28,222 nt of DNA from PNKC01 sp039917655 (GTDB lineage Bacteria; Chloroflexota; Dehalococcoidia; Tepidiformales; Tepidiformaceae): the NCBI GenBank assembly GCA_039917655.1, contig JBDSJC010000078.1, forward strand, positions 1 through 28,222, given 5' to 3'. The notes beneath the pieces are model-generated. The model did no database searches, was not told the origin of the DNA, and saw nothing but the letters and a program-made list of their open reading frames with translations. Below are positions 17,049-25,194 of the stretch, piece by piece (the first letter of the stretch is position 1; every line of letters starts with the position of its first letter). A program made the translations under genes and the position numbers.

Positions 17049-18028
17049 TGGCGATCGCGGGCGCCGCCGAAGAACTGTACACCGCCGGGCCAATCGCTGA
17101 GCCGCAGCGCTACCGCATGCTGCGCAGCCTGGCGCGCAAAAAGTTGGCCGTCATCGCCATCGGCTACCTGCTGGTGTTTTACTCGGCTGGCATCTTCGCC
17201 CCGCTCGTCGCGCCGTACGACCCGAACCAACAGGAACTGACGGTGGAGGCGCGCCGCCAGGGCCCCAGCGCGGACCACATCTTTGGCACCGACGGGCTGG
17301 GGCGGGACCTGTTCTCGCGCGTGGTCTACGCGGCGCGCACAACGATCCTCTTCACGCTGGTCGTGATTCTGACCGGTGGGCTGGTGCTGGGGCTTGGGCT
17401 CGGATTGTTGGCGGGCTACCGCGGAGGGTGGGTGGACACGGCCATCATGCGCGTCGGCGAGGTGCTTGGTGGTGTGCCCACCCTGATCCTGATGCTTGCC
17501 ATAACGGCCTCGTTCCGGGGGCGAATCAACGACGTTTCGTTTTGGCTTGAGGACCACAGCTGGCTGGGGAGCGATGCCAAAACGCTCGTCAAGTTCACGA
17601 TTATCGTCGGCGCCACCACGCCGTTCGCCTGGATCGGCAGTTCCCGCATCGTCCGCGGACAGGCGCTCTCCATCCGCGAGTCGTCGTTCGTGACGGCCGC
17701 CGAAGCGATGGGCGCTTCGACCTGGAGGATCATCTCGCGCCACATTCTGCCGGGCGTGATGCCGCTCTTCATCGTCGGGCTTTCAGCTTCGATGGCGGGC
17801 ATCGCAGGCTCGGAAGTAGCACTCAGCTACCTCGGCTTGGGGATCGACCCGCCAGGCGCCAGTTTCGGCAACCTGATCGGCGATGCCTCCGGCGTCCGCG
17901 CCTTCGAACAGTACCCCCACCTGCTGCTCGCCTCTTCGCTCCCCGTGATCCTCTTTTTCTACTCCTGGAACCTGCTCGGCGACGCCCTGGTGGACCTCTT
18001 CGAACCGAGGACGCACAGCCTGCGATAG
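17048..18028 (+). CDS. ABC transporter permease, DppC type
   Basis: Second membrane subunit, 326 residues. It has the DppC-type N-terminal region (RYRMLRSLARKKLAVIAIGYLLVFYSAGIFAPLVAPYDPN) and the extracytoplasmic HIFGTDGLGRDLFSRVVYAARTTI motif. Then come LGLLAGYRGGWVDTAIMRVGEVLGGVPTLILML and the EAA loop ESSFVTAAEAMGASTWRIISRHILPGVMPLFIVG. The tail SEVALSYLGLGIDPPGASFGNLIGDA is standard. A central segment, about residues 155-180 (RGRINDVSFWLEDHSWLGSDAKTL), is longer and more polar than usual. The ATG at 17048 overlaps the upstream stop. No ATPase genes follow; the trigger-factor promoter comes next, so the cognate ATPases must be encoded elsewhere. Confidence 0.92.
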
Positions 18029-18076
18029 CGGGCACGGCCGACCCTGGACTCCCTTCCCGGCGTGCGCGGCGCGGTT

Positions 18077-18085
18077 TGCTATACT
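18077..18085 (+). promoter_or_regulatory. Extended -10 promoter element upstream of tig
   Basis: TGCTATACT is close to the extended -10 consensus TGnTATAAT. It lies 25 bp before the GTG start of tig, so a short leader carrying GGAGG (18092-18096) is expected. No strong -35 is seen 17 bp upstream. It would start the tig-clpP-clpX transcript. Confidence 0.6.
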
Positions 18086-18110
18086 CGATGCGGAGGACTT
18101 TGATAGCCCT

Positions 18111-19403
18111 GTGAAGGTAACCCTTGAACGGCTCCCCGAGAGCCGCGTGCAACTCCAGATTGAAGTCGAGGCCGAGCGCGTCGAGAAGTCCGTTGACGCC
18201 GCGTACCGCCGCCTCGCGCCCAAGGCTCGCGTCCCCGGCTTTCGCCCCGGCAAAGCGCCGCGCGCCATGACCGAGAAGTACATTGGCCGCGAACGGCTGA
18301 TGAACGACGCCATCGAAAAACTGATCCCCGACGTCTACAATGAGGCGATTGCGACCGAGGATGTGGACGCTATCGCCCAGCCGGAGCTCGACGGCATCGA
18401 ACTGGATCCAGTGGTCCTGAAGTTCGTCGTCTCCGTGCGGCCGTCCGTGGACCTGGGCGAATACAAAACGGTTCGCGCGCAGAAAGACGGCGTTGAAGTT
18501 AGCGATGAGATGCTCAACGAACAACTCCTTTTGCTCCGTCGCCGGAACGCCATCCAGGCGCCTGTCGAGCGGCCGATCCAGTGGGATGACGTGATCACTG
18601 GCGACGTTGTTGGCAGCGCCGAGGGCGACGAGTTCATGGAGGACACGGACGCCGAGTTTCCTCTGCGCGAAGGCGTCACGCTCTTCGTCCCCGGGCTGGC
18701 CGAAGGGTTCCTCGGCATGAGCAAGGGCGAGGAGAAGGACCTTGAGCTGACAATGCCCGAGGACTTTCGGCTCGAACCGCTGGCCGGCAAACCCGCCCAA
18801 TTCCACCTGGTGATCAAGGAAGTGAAAGAAGAGCAGCTTCCAGACGAGGACGACGATTTCGCCCAGGCCGTGAACGGCGAGGACTTTCCCACGCTCGACG
18901 CACTCAAAGAGCGTATCCGCAAGGACTTGACCGATAACCTCCAACAGCAGGCCACCGCGAAGTTCCAGCAGGATGCCGTCGATAGGCTGGTTGAAGGCGC
19001 CACGCTGGAGTATCCACGCGTCCTTGTTGAGCGCGAAATCGACCACCTGGTGCGAGATAGCGTGGGCAACGACCAGCAGCAGTACGTGGCCTATCTACAG
19101 CGCATCGGACGTTCAGAAGCGGACTACCGCGAGACGCTCCGAGAGGTCGCGGATGTCCGCGTGAAACGATCTTTGACCCTAAATCAGCTCGCAGAGACTG
19201 AAGGGATCGAAGTAACAGCCGATGAGATAGAAGAGGAGCTCGACACGCTCGTAGCTCCCATGGGTGACGACGCGTCCCGCTTCCGGGATATGTTCGCCAC
19301 CGAGGAGGGTGTCTCTACTATCCGCCGCAACCTGATGTCCCGAAAGACGCTGGAGCGTCTGACAGCGATCGCCAGCGGCGAACGAGAGGAGCAACCCGTT
19401 TGA
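18111..19403 (+). CDS. tig: Trigger factor (ribosome-associated chaperone)
   Basis: Chaperone and peptidyl-prolyl isomerase that meets nascent chains at the ribosome exit tunnel. The 430-residue product has the normal three parts. The N-terminal ribosome-binding domain carries the signature loop VPGFRPGKAPRAM (about 42-54). An FKBP-like domain follows at about 150-240 (FPLREGVTLFVPGLAEGFLGMSKGEEKDLELTMPEDF). A long helical C-terminal domain contains FPTLDALKERIRKDL and ends with acidic residues. In the ribosome loop Pro replaces the Lys of E. coli GFRKGK. The start is GTG at 18111 with GGAGG 14 nt upstream, somewhat far. Its stop overlaps the clpP start (TTGA), tying chaperone and protease subunit synthesis together. 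Confidence 0.94.
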   Translation: MKVTLERLPESRVQLQIEVEAERVEKSVDAAYRRLAPKARVPGFRPGKAPRAMTEKYIGRERLMNDAIEKLIPDVYNEAIATEDVDAIAQPELDGIELDPVVLKFVVSVRPSVDLGEYKTVRAQKDGVEVSDEMLNEQLLLLRRRNAIQAPVERPIQWDDVITGDVVGSAEGDEFMEDTDAEFPLREGVTLFVPGLAEGFLGMSKGEEKDLELTMPEDFRLEPLAGKPAQFHLVIKEVKEEQLPDEDDDFAQAVNGEDFPTLDALKERIRKDLTDNLQQQATAKFQQDAVDRLVEGATLEYPRVLVEREIDHLVRDSVGNDQQQYVAYLQRIGRSEADYRETLREVADVRVKRSLTLNQLAETEGIEVTADEIEEELDTLVAPMGDDASRFRDMFATEEGVSTIRRNLMSRKTLERLTAIASGEREEQPV

Positions 19404-20035
19404 TCGAGCGTCCCAACGCTATCCACCCGCTTGTCCAAGCGGTCATCCCAACGGTTATCGAAAGCGGTCCTCGATCAGAGCGGGCGTTCGACATCTTTTC
19501 GTTGCTGCTCAAGGAACGCATTGTGTTCCTTGGCACGCCGATCGATGACCAGATCGCCAACCTGGTCGTGGCCCAACTGCTCTTCCTCCAACGTGAGGAT
19601 CCCGAGCGCGACATCAGCATGTACATCCACTCGCCGGGCGGCGTGATCACCGCCGGGCTGGCGATCTACGATACGATGCAGCTGATCGAACCGGCCGTCT
19701 CCACGATCGCCGTGGGCCAGACCGCCTCGATGGCTACCGTGCTGCTTTGCGCCGGTGCTCCCGGCAAGCGCTACGCCCTGCCGAACGCCACTGTGCATAT
19801 GCACCAGGCGCTGGGCGGCGCGCGTGGGCAGGCCTCCGACATCGAAATTGCGGCGAAGGAGATCCTTCGCAACAACGAGATCATCCGCAACATCATCGCC
19901 AAGCACAGCGGGCAGCCAGTGGAGCGGATCACCAAAGACTTCGACCGTGACTTCTACCTCGATGCGCAGGGCGCAAAAGATTACGGTCTGGTCGATGAGC
20001 TGTTGGCGAGGCGCGAAGACGCGCCGAAGAATTAG
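19400..20035 (+). CDS. clpP: ATP-dependent Clp protease proteolytic subunit
   Basis: Serine peptidase that forms the double heptameric barrel fed by ClpX or ClpC. In 211 residues, the nucleophile is Ser110 (VGQTASMATVLLCAGAPGKRYALPNA), the base is His135 (VHMHQALGG) and the acid is Asp184 (KDFDRDFYLDAQGAKDYGLVDE). The substrate-binding strand region SMYIHSPGGVITAGLAIYDTM is also intact. The serine loop reads GQTASMAT instead of the usual GQAASMGA, a mild change. The start is a TTG at 19400 overlapping the tig stop, with GAGGAG upstream. It lies between tig and clpX, the classical bacterial order, and should assemble with the ClpX encoded 17 bp downstream. Confidence 0.95.
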   Translation: MIERPNAIHPLVQAVIPTVIESGPRSERAFDIFSLLLKERIVFLGTPIDDQIANLVVAQLLFLQREDPERDISMYIHSPGGVITAGLAIYDTMQLIEPAVSTIAVGQTASMATVLLCAGAPGKRYALPNATVHMHQALGGARGQASDIEIAAKEILRNNEIIRNIIAKHSGQPVERITKDFDRDFYLDAQGAKDYGLVDELLARREDAPKN

Positions 20036-20052
20036 GCACAGGGGGAACCGCT

Positions 20053-21375
20053 TTGGCAGGAAACCGCACCAACCGCGTCCAGTACCATTGCTCGTTTTGC
20101 GGGAAAAACCAGGATCAGGTCCGGCGGCTTATCGCTGGGCCCGGCGCGGTCTATATCTGTGACGAATGCGTCGATCTCTGCCGGGAGATCATCGACGAAG
20201 AGACCGGCTCGGCGACCACGCCGGCCACGGCCAAGGGTGTAGCTGGCTCCGCGCAACGAGTCCCGCCGCCGAAGGTCATCTACGATCACCTGGAGGAATA
20301 CGTCATTGGCCAGGAGCAGGCCAAAAAGGTGCTCTCGGTGGCGGTCTACAACCACTACAAGCGCATCGGCGCCGCCATTGAGAACGACATCGAGCTGGAA
20401 AAGTCGAACATCCTGCTCGTCGGGCCCACTGGCGTAGGCAAAACCTACCTTGCAAAGACGCTCGCGAAGATGCTCGACGTGCCGTTCTCGATCGCCGACG
20501 CGACGGCCCTCACGGAAGCGGGCTACGTTGGCGAAGATGTCGAGAACATTCTTCTCCACCTGATCCAGGCGGCGGACTTCGACATCGCAAAGGCCGAACG
20601 CGGGATCATCTACATCGACGAGATCGACAAGATTTCGCGTAAGAGCGACAACCCCAGCATCACCCGTGATGTCTCCGGTGAAGGCGTCCAGCAGGCGCTG
20701 CTCAAGATCATTGAGGGCTGCATTGCCAACGTGCCACCTCAGGGTGGGCGAAAGCATCCGCACCAGGATTTCCTCCAGATCAACACGGCGAACATCCTCT
20801 TCATCTGTGGTGGGGCGTTCGAAGGGCTCGAAACGCACATCGAAAAGCGCCTGACCCGCAACCACGTGCGTATCGGCTTCCAGGCTGACCGCGCATTCCG
20901 CGGGTCGCAGTTGGACCAACTGCTCACACATGTCACCCACGACGACCTGCTCGAGTTCGGCCTGATCCCCGAGTTCGTCGGCCGCTTGCCGATGGTCGTC
21001 GGTCTGTCCTCGCTCGATGCGCCTTCTCTGGTGCGGATCCTGACTGAGCCGAAGAACGCGCTGATCAAGCAGTACCAGCGCTACTTCGCGATGGACGGCG
21101 TGGAACTGGTGTTCACTGAAGACGCCCTCAAGGCGGTCGCCGAGACGGCGATCAAGCACAAGACCGGCGCCCGCGGCCTTCGTACCGTGCTGGAAGAGTG
21201 CCTGATGGAAGTGATGTACGACATCCCCGGACGGACGGACGTGCGCAAGTGCGTGGTGAACGCTGAGTCCGTGACCAAGGGCATACGGCCGCTGCTGCTC
21301 ACCCGCGGGGGCCAGCCGATCGACGTGACGGTCATCCCCTCCGCGGTGGATATCGCCCGGCCTGAGAGCGCGTAG
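20053..21375 (+). CDS. clpX: ATP-dependent Clp protease ATP-binding subunit ClpX
   Basis: AAA+ unfoldase that selects and threads proteins into ClpP. The 440-residue product has a four-Cys zinc-binding domain (CSFC at 13-16, CDEC at 36-39) that binds substrates and adaptors. The AAA+ module follows: Walker A GPTGVGKT (124-131), pore loop GYVGEDVENIL, Walker B IIYIDEIDK, the RKH loop GGRKHPHQDF, a sensor region, and the C-terminal small domain ending KTGARGLRTVLEECLMEVMYDIPGR. These are all standard for an active ClpX. The TTG start at 20053 has AGGGGGA about 7 nt upstream. A strong terminator closes the tig-clpP-clpX operon after it. Confidence 0.96.
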   Translation: MAGNRTNRVQYHCSFCGKNQDQVRRLIAGPGAVYICDECVDLCREIIDEETGSATTPATAKGVAGSAQRVPPPKVIYDHLEEYVIGQEQAKKVLSVAVYNHYKRIGAAIENDIELEKSNILLVGPTGVGKTYLAKTLAKMLDVPFSIADATALTEAGYVGEDVENILLHLIQAADFDIAKAERGIIYIDEIDKISRKSDNPSITRDVSGEGVQQALLKIIEGCIANVPPQGGRKHPHQDFLQINTANILFICGGAFEGLETHIEKRLTRNHVRIGFQADRAFRGSQLDQLLTHVTHDDLLEFGLIPEFVGRLPMVVGLSSLDAPSLVRILTEPKNALIKQYQRYFAMDGVELVFTEDALKAVAETAIKHKTGARGLRTVLEECLMEVMYDIPGRTDVRKCVVNAESVTKGIRPLLLTRGGQPIDVTVIPSAVDIARPESA

Positions 21376-21408
21376 CTGTTACGCTCGGTTGGTACGCATC
21401 AGCATGAT

Positions 21409-21440
21409 CAGGGGCCTTCGAAAGTGGCCCCTGTTTCGTT
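21409..21440 (+). terminator. Intrinsic terminator after clpX
   Basis: CAGGGGCC pairs perfectly with GGCCCCTG (8 bp, 9-nt loop) and is followed by TTTCGTT. Position 33 bp after the clpX stop fits termination of the operon. Confidence 0.8.
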
Positions 21441-21466
21441 TCCCGGTGCGGGCACGTCGCGGCCCG

Positions 21467-21472
21467 TATACT
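21467..21472 (+). promoter_or_regulatory. -10-like TATACT upstream of the VOC gene
   Basis: TATACT stands in GC-rich sequence 29 bp before the ATG at 21502 and just after the clpX terminator. A start about 7 nt downstream would leave a short leader with GAGGAG. No -35 match is visible. Confidence 0.4.
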
Positions 21473-21501
21473 TGGCGCACACCCCACCGAGGAGCCGCGC
21501 C

Positions 21502-22368
21502 ATGCTTACGTACGTCGATCGAATCCAGATAGTGGTGCCAGACCGCGAAGCCGCCGTTGCGAAATGGGAGGCGATCTTCGGCGCGGTGAAGATCGGGGAA
21601 GGCGGTTCGCGCTTCCTGAATTCGCACCGCACCACCGTGCAGGCGGGCACCAGCCTCTTCGAGTTCCTCCAGCCTGCCGGACCGGGGCCGGTGCAGGAGT
21701 GGGCGGACAAATGGGGCCAGGGCCTCTACGGAGTGGGCTTCGCGACGCCCGATATTGAGGCGATGAAGCGGCACTTCGATTCTCAGGAGGTGCGCGCGGT
21801 CGATGAAAAAGGCGCGCTCTACCTCGAGCCCGGGCAGACCCACGGGATGCCGGCGATGGTCGTGCAGGAAGAGCAGCGCGAGCCGGTGGGTGCTATTCGT
21901 TTCATCTACGAAGTGACCAACCCGGTGGCCGATTGGCAGGACACCGCGGCGCTCTACACGCGCATCTTTGGGCTGGACCCGATCCAGTATTCGCCGATCG
22001 AGAGCAAGCTCTATGGCTACAAGGGCACGCTCACGCTGTTCAACCCACCGCAACGCTTGGACCGCATTGAGATCACCCAAACCTGGGGCGATGAGGCGAT
22101 GGACCGTTTTTACAAAAAGCGCGGCCCCTCGCTGTACATGTGCTACGTGGAGACCGATGACGTGCCAGCGTTGGCCGAGCGGTTGCGCGGCGCGAACGCA
22201 CGCTTCAGCGACAGCGCGGACCGCCCGCCAGAGACCGGGCTGTTTATCCACCCAACAACGCTCTACGGGATGCTGATGGGCGTCAGCCAGACGAACTACG
22301 CGTGGGTCTGGAGCGGACATCCGGAGCTGGCCGGGCCGGGCGCGCTGGAGAGCTATCAGGCGCACTGA
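21502..22368 (+). CDS. VOC (glyoxalase/dioxygenase superfamily) protein
   Basis: A 288-residue cytoplasmic protein with two vicinal-oxygen-chelate modules. Module one begins LTYVDRIQIVVPDREAAVAKWEAIFGAVKI and includes QAGTSLFEFLQPAGPGPVQEWADKWGQGLYGVGFATPDIEAM. Module two begins RFIYEVTNPVADWQDTAALYTRIFGLDPIQYSPIESKLYGYKGTLTLF and runs on to MCYVETDDVPALAERLRGANARF. The usual metal ligands (His near the start of a module, Glu at the end) are not clear: the first module has IQIVVP where a His is common, so catalysis is uncertain. ATG 21502 follows GAGGAG by a good distance. Members include glyoxalase I, extradiol dioxygenases and methylmalonyl-CoA epimerase; I cannot assign one. Confidence 0.7.
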   Translation: MLTYVDRIQIVVPDREAAVAKWEAIFGAVKIGEGGSRFLNSHRTTVQAGTSLFEFLQPAGPGPVQEWADKWGQGLYGVGFATPDIEAMKRHFDSQEVRAVDEKGALYLEPGQTHGMPAMVVQEEQREPVGAIRFIYEVTNPVADWQDTAALYTRIFGLDPIQYSPIESKLYGYKGTLTLFNPPQRLDRIEITQTWGDEAMDRFYKKRGPSLYMCYVETDDVPALAERLRGANARFSDSADRPPETGLFIHPTTLYGMLMGVSQTNYAWVWSGHPELAGPGALESYQAH

Positions 22369-22376
22369 GCTGGAAC

Positions 22377-23294
22377 TCAACGCGAGACGAGCACGCCCGC
22401 GGCGACCGCCACGAAGGCGGTCACAGCGAGGATGATCTGCGGGTCCGTGAACATGATCTGGTCCGGGGCGTCGGTGCTGCGCGGGCCGTTGAGCAGGTAG
22501 AGGTAGCGAAAGAGGGCGAAGCCGACGAACGGGATGGTGACCGCCATCCGGCCATCCTCAGGCACGTTCCTCGATTCGATCGTGTAGAGGGCATAGCTGA
22601 CGAGCGCGGTGGCTGCGCTAATCGTGAGCAGTTGGCCCAGCAGCTCGCCGGGGTAGCCGGCCAGTGACGGGCGGTGGAGCGCCGCGTCTGGGCCCAGCTG
22701 GCGGTATTCCGCCCACCGCTTGCTCACCGCAAAGAAGAGCGCGGCGAAGCCTGAGCAGACGTAGAGCCACGGGCTAATCTGCACGTCAATGACGGCCGCG
22801 CCACCGACCGCACGGGCCACGACGCCGGTGCAGAGGATGATGATGTCCAGCACCGGCACGGACTTCAGGCCACCCGAATAGGCGATCATCACGATGGCGT
22901 AGCCAGCCAGGACAGCGCCGCCCGCTGTATCGAGCCAGAACGCTAGCGGGATCGCTACCACGGCGAGGGCGACTGCCGCTGCCGCCGCGAGGCCCGGCGA
23001 AAGCTGTCCGGCGGCGATTGGGCGTCTACGCTTGCGCGGGTGCAGCCGGTCGAGATCGCGGTCCAGGATGTCGTTCAGCAGGTAGATCGAACTGGAGACG
23101 ATGCACCAGAGTGCGAACAGCACGGAGGTGCGCCAGAGCAGCGGCCACCAGCTGCTCGCATCACCCACGCGCCAGGCGTCACCCGCCGAGAACACGAGCG
23201 CCGCAAAGACGATGCCGTTCTTCGGCCACTGATACGGCCGCATTGCGACCAACAACGCGAGGGCGGCGTTCGTTCGATTACCCGCCTCTGTCAT
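22377..23294 (-). CDS. UbiA-family prenyltransferase, decaprenyl-phosphate phosphoribosyltransferase-like
   Basis: Integral membrane enzyme of the UbiA superfamily, 305 residues and about eight helices. It starts with MRPYQWPKNGIVFAALVFS, the form seen in decaprenyl-phosphate 5-phosphoribosyltransferase-like proteins. The first Asp-rich motif is YLLNDILDRDLDRLHPRKRRRPIAAG (NDxxD at 74-78). The second region is YSGGLKSVPVLDII (Asp150). These residues bind Mg2+ and the pyrophosphate of the donor. Such enzymes attach an isoprenoid lipid to phosphoribose or an aromatic ring, for cell-envelope glycan or quinone synthesis. The ATG at 23294 overlaps the stop of the YbaK-like gene (ATGA); a longer start would lie inside that gene. 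Acceptor and donor are inferred only by family. Confidence 0.82.
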   Translation of the reverse strand: MTEAGNRTNAALALLVAMRPYQWPKNGIVFAALVFSAGDAWRVGDASSWWPLLWRTSVLFALWCIVSSSIYLLNDILDRDLDRLHPRKRRRPIAAGQLSPGLAAAAAVALAVVAIPLAFWLDTAGGAVLAGYAIVMIAYSGGLKSVPVLDIIILCTGVVARAVGGAAVIDVQISPWLYVCSGFAALFFAVSKRWAEYRQLGPDAALHRPSLAGYPGELLGQLLTISAATALVSYALYTIESRNVPEDGRMAVTIPFVGFALFRYLYLLNGPRSTDAPDQIMFTDPQIILAVTAFVAVAAGVLVSR

Positions 23295-23770
23295 TCGGGC
23301 GCCCGGGTCACCGTCGCCCATTGACCGCTGACGGCCGCCACGAGCGCTCCGGTGGTCACGGGAAAGACGGCGTTGCCAGCGCCAGCAGCTGCCCAGAGGT
23401 CCTCGAACCGCTTCAGGCTGTCATCCACGACGACATCGCTAGGGTTCAATTGACCGACAGGCGCGACTCCACCAACGGGGAACCCGGTGTGGGTCAACAC
23501 TTCGCCTGGCGTGCCCATCTTGAGCTTTTTTCGGCCCACGCCAACGAGCTGAGCAAGTAGGGCAGTGTCCACCTGGCGGTCGCCAGCGGTCAGCACAACC
23601 GTCGGCCGTCCGTCCGCGAAGAAGAAGAGTGTCTTGACGATCTGGCCGAGTTCGCAGCCGCAGGCGTTTGCGGCGTCCTGCGCGGTCCGAGTGCTGGCGT
23701 CCATTTCGGTCACTTCGCCGGGTAGGCCAAGATCGCGAAGGGCAGCGCGAACACGATCCTGGGGTGACAC
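23291..23770 (-). CDS. YbaK/ProX-type aminoacyl-tRNA deacylase-like protein
   Basis: A 159-residue single-domain protein of the YbaK/ProX editing family, which hydrolyses mischarged tRNAs such as Cys- or Ala-tRNA-Pro. Recognisable elements are GQIVKTLFFFADGRPTVVLTAGDRQVDTALLAQLVGVGRKKLKMGTPGEVLTHTGFPVGGVAPVGQ. Here the conserved Lys (IVKTL) and the glycine-rich G-P-GGVAP loop correspond to the active-site surface. The segment VFPVTTGALVAAVSG near the end is also typical. I choose the GTG at 23770 because it gives the usual family length and lies 6 nt after a TACGCT -10 element. An upstream in-frame extension to 23872 shows no similarity. It overlaps the UbiA-like gene by four bases. Confidence 0.8.
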   Translation of the reverse strand: MSPQDRVRAALRDLGLPGEVTEMDASTRTAQDAANACGCELGQIVKTLFFFADGRPTVVLTAGDRQVDTALLAQLVGVGRKKLKMGTPGEVLTHTGFPVGGVAPVGQLNPSDVVVDDSLKRFEDLWAAAGAGNAVFPVTTGALVAAVSGQWATVTRAPE

Positions 23771-23776
23771 CGCGAT

Positions 23777-23782
23777 AGCGTA
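23777..23782 (-). promoter_or_regulatory. -10 element TACGCT 6 nt before the YbaK-like gene (likely leaderless)
   Basis: On the minus strand TACGCT is followed by ATCGCG and then the GTG start. The 6-nt spacing is the same as at aspS and the ModE-like gene. No ribosome site is seen. The 176-bp gap to the divergent hydrolase gene at 23947 holds only this and the element at 23901. Confidence 0.45.
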
Positions 23783-23900
23783 CACGACGCCGCAGGTTCG
23801 GGGCCCGATGCCTAAGCGGAAGCCTGGACCTCGGCGTCCTACAGTGTGGTGCTGGTGCGGAGGGGTGCGCATAGGGGTGCGGCCAAACCGGTAGTGCAGC

Positions 23901-23906
23901 TACAGT
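23901..23906 (+). promoter_or_regulatory. -10-like TACAGT upstream of the serine hydrolase gene
   Basis: TACAGT lies 40 bp before the GTG at 23947 in the divergent gap. It fits TAnnnT but has no matching -35, so this is a tentative call. Confidence 0.25.
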
Positions 23907-23946
23907 CACAGTTGAGCTTCGGCGTCCGGCGGCAGAGACTGGCGGC

Positions 23947-25122
23947 GTGGAAAGCCCGATCGGCGGATTCGCCAAGACCGCGTTCGCCCGCGTACGCGAG
24001 GAATTTGAACGAAACTTCGCCGAGCGCGGAGATGTTGGCGCGGCCGTCTCGGTGACCGTTGGCAACGAGCTGGTTGTCGATCTCTGGGGAGGGTGGCTGG
24101 ATGAGGGGCGCCAGCGCCCCTGGCAGCGCGATTCGATCGTCAACGTCTGGTCGGTCGGTAAGGCAGTCTCCGCGGTCTGTTTGTTGCGGCTCTGTGAGCA
24201 GGGGAAGGTCGAGCTGGATGCGCCGGTGGCGCGCTACTGGCCGGAGTTCGCGCAGGGCGGAAAGGCGGAGCTGCCGGTCCGCCAGTTGCTGAACCACCAG
24301 GCGGGGTTGCCAGCGGTGCGCAAGCCGCTGCCGCCGGGCGTGACGATCCTCAACTGGGAGACGATGACCACAGCACTGGCCGAGCAGGAGCCGTGGTGGA
24401 CTCCGGGCACGCAGTTTGGCTACCACACCAACACCCTCGGCTTCCTCGTTGGCGAGGTGTTGCGCCGGGTTGATGGGCGCACGGTCGGGCGGTACCTGCG
24501 CGAAGAGGTGTCAGCGCCATTCGGCATCGATTTTCTCATCGGTTTCGGGCCGGAAGAGGACGGGCGTGTCGCCGACTGGATCGCCTACCAACCGGCGCCG
24601 GGGGAAGAATCGCAGCGCCCGTGGCTGGAGGTGGACGCCGCAACGGCCGAAGGAATCGGCCTTGCGCGCTTGCTGGCCTACCGGAACCCGCCGGCGTTGC
24701 CAGAGGGCGGGGTGAACTCGCGGCTCTGGCGCGCGGCCGAATTCCCTTCGACGAACCCGCACAGCAACGCGCGAGCGATCGCTCGCGTCTTCGGCATTCT
24801 CGCCTCGGGCGGCAGCGCTGCCGGCCGCCAGCTGTTGTCGCGCGAGACGATCGAGCAGGCGAGCGCTATCGAATCGGATGGAATCGACGCGATCCTTGGG
24901 CGGCCCAACCGCTTTGGCCTCGGCTTCCAGTTGACGATCCCGGGGGTCAGGCCGCTGGGGCCTGGGGCGCATTCGTTCGGACACTACGGCAACGGCGCGA
25001 TCCTTGGCTTCGCGGACCCGGACGCCGGCCTGGGTTTCGGATTCGTCTGCAACCGCGCGGGGCGCTCTTGGCGGGACCCGCGCAACATCGCGCTGGTGGA
25101 CGGGGTCTATGCCTCGCTTTAG
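23947..25122 (+). CDS. Serine hydrolase of the beta-lactamase (class C)/esterase fold
   Basis: A 391-residue Pfam beta-lactamase-fold protein (PF00144-like). The nucleophile motif SxxK is Ser69-Val-Gly-Lys72 (VNVWSVGKAVSAVCLLRL). The second motif has Tyr in GYHTNTLGFLVGEVLRRV, and the third, KTG-equivalent region reads HSFGHYGNGAILGFADPDAGLGFGFVCN. The pattern QAGLPAV and the Tyr-His-Thr form of the second motif are those of EstA/EstB-like esterases and lactamase-like carboxylesterases rather than true AmpC enzymes. No signal peptide is visible, so it is probably cytoplasmic and unlikely to defend the cell wall against beta-lactams. Start is GTG at 23947 with a weak ribosome site. Substrate unknown. 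Confidence 0.85.
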   Translation: MESPIGGFAKTAFARVREEFERNFAERGDVGAAVSVTVGNELVVDLWGGWLDEGRQRPWQRDSIVNVWSVGKAVSAVCLLRLCEQGKVELDAPVARYWPEFAQGGKAELPVRQLLNHQAGLPAVRKPLPPGVTILNWETMTTALAEQEPWWTPGTQFGYHTNTLGFLVGEVLRRVDGRTVGRYLREEVSAPFGIDFLIGFGPEEDGRVADWIAYQPAPGEESQRPWLEVDAATAEGIGLARLLAYRNPPALPEGGVNSRLWRAAEFPSTNPHSNARAIARVFGILASGGSAAGRQLLSRETIEQASAIESDGIDAILGRPNRFGLGFQLTIPGVRPLGPGAHSFGHYGNGAILGFADPDAGLGFGFVCNRAGRSWRDPRNIALVDGVYASL

Positions 25123-25194
25123 CGAGATACCTGACAGGGCGCTTTCAGGAAGCATGCCGTACGGTGAGTCCAAAAGAGGTGGAGGAGCCGAAAC

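Noticed and set aside
18088..18114. Eight-codon frame (ATG to TGA) overlapping the tig start
   Set aside because: It looked like a leader peptide, but the ATG lies only 2 nt after the -10, upstream of the expected transcription start, so it would not be in the mRNA.
23947..25122. Beta-lactamase resistance gene
   Set aside because: The fold is right, but there is no signal peptide and the second and third motifs are those of esterase-like members, so antibiotic resistance is not supported.
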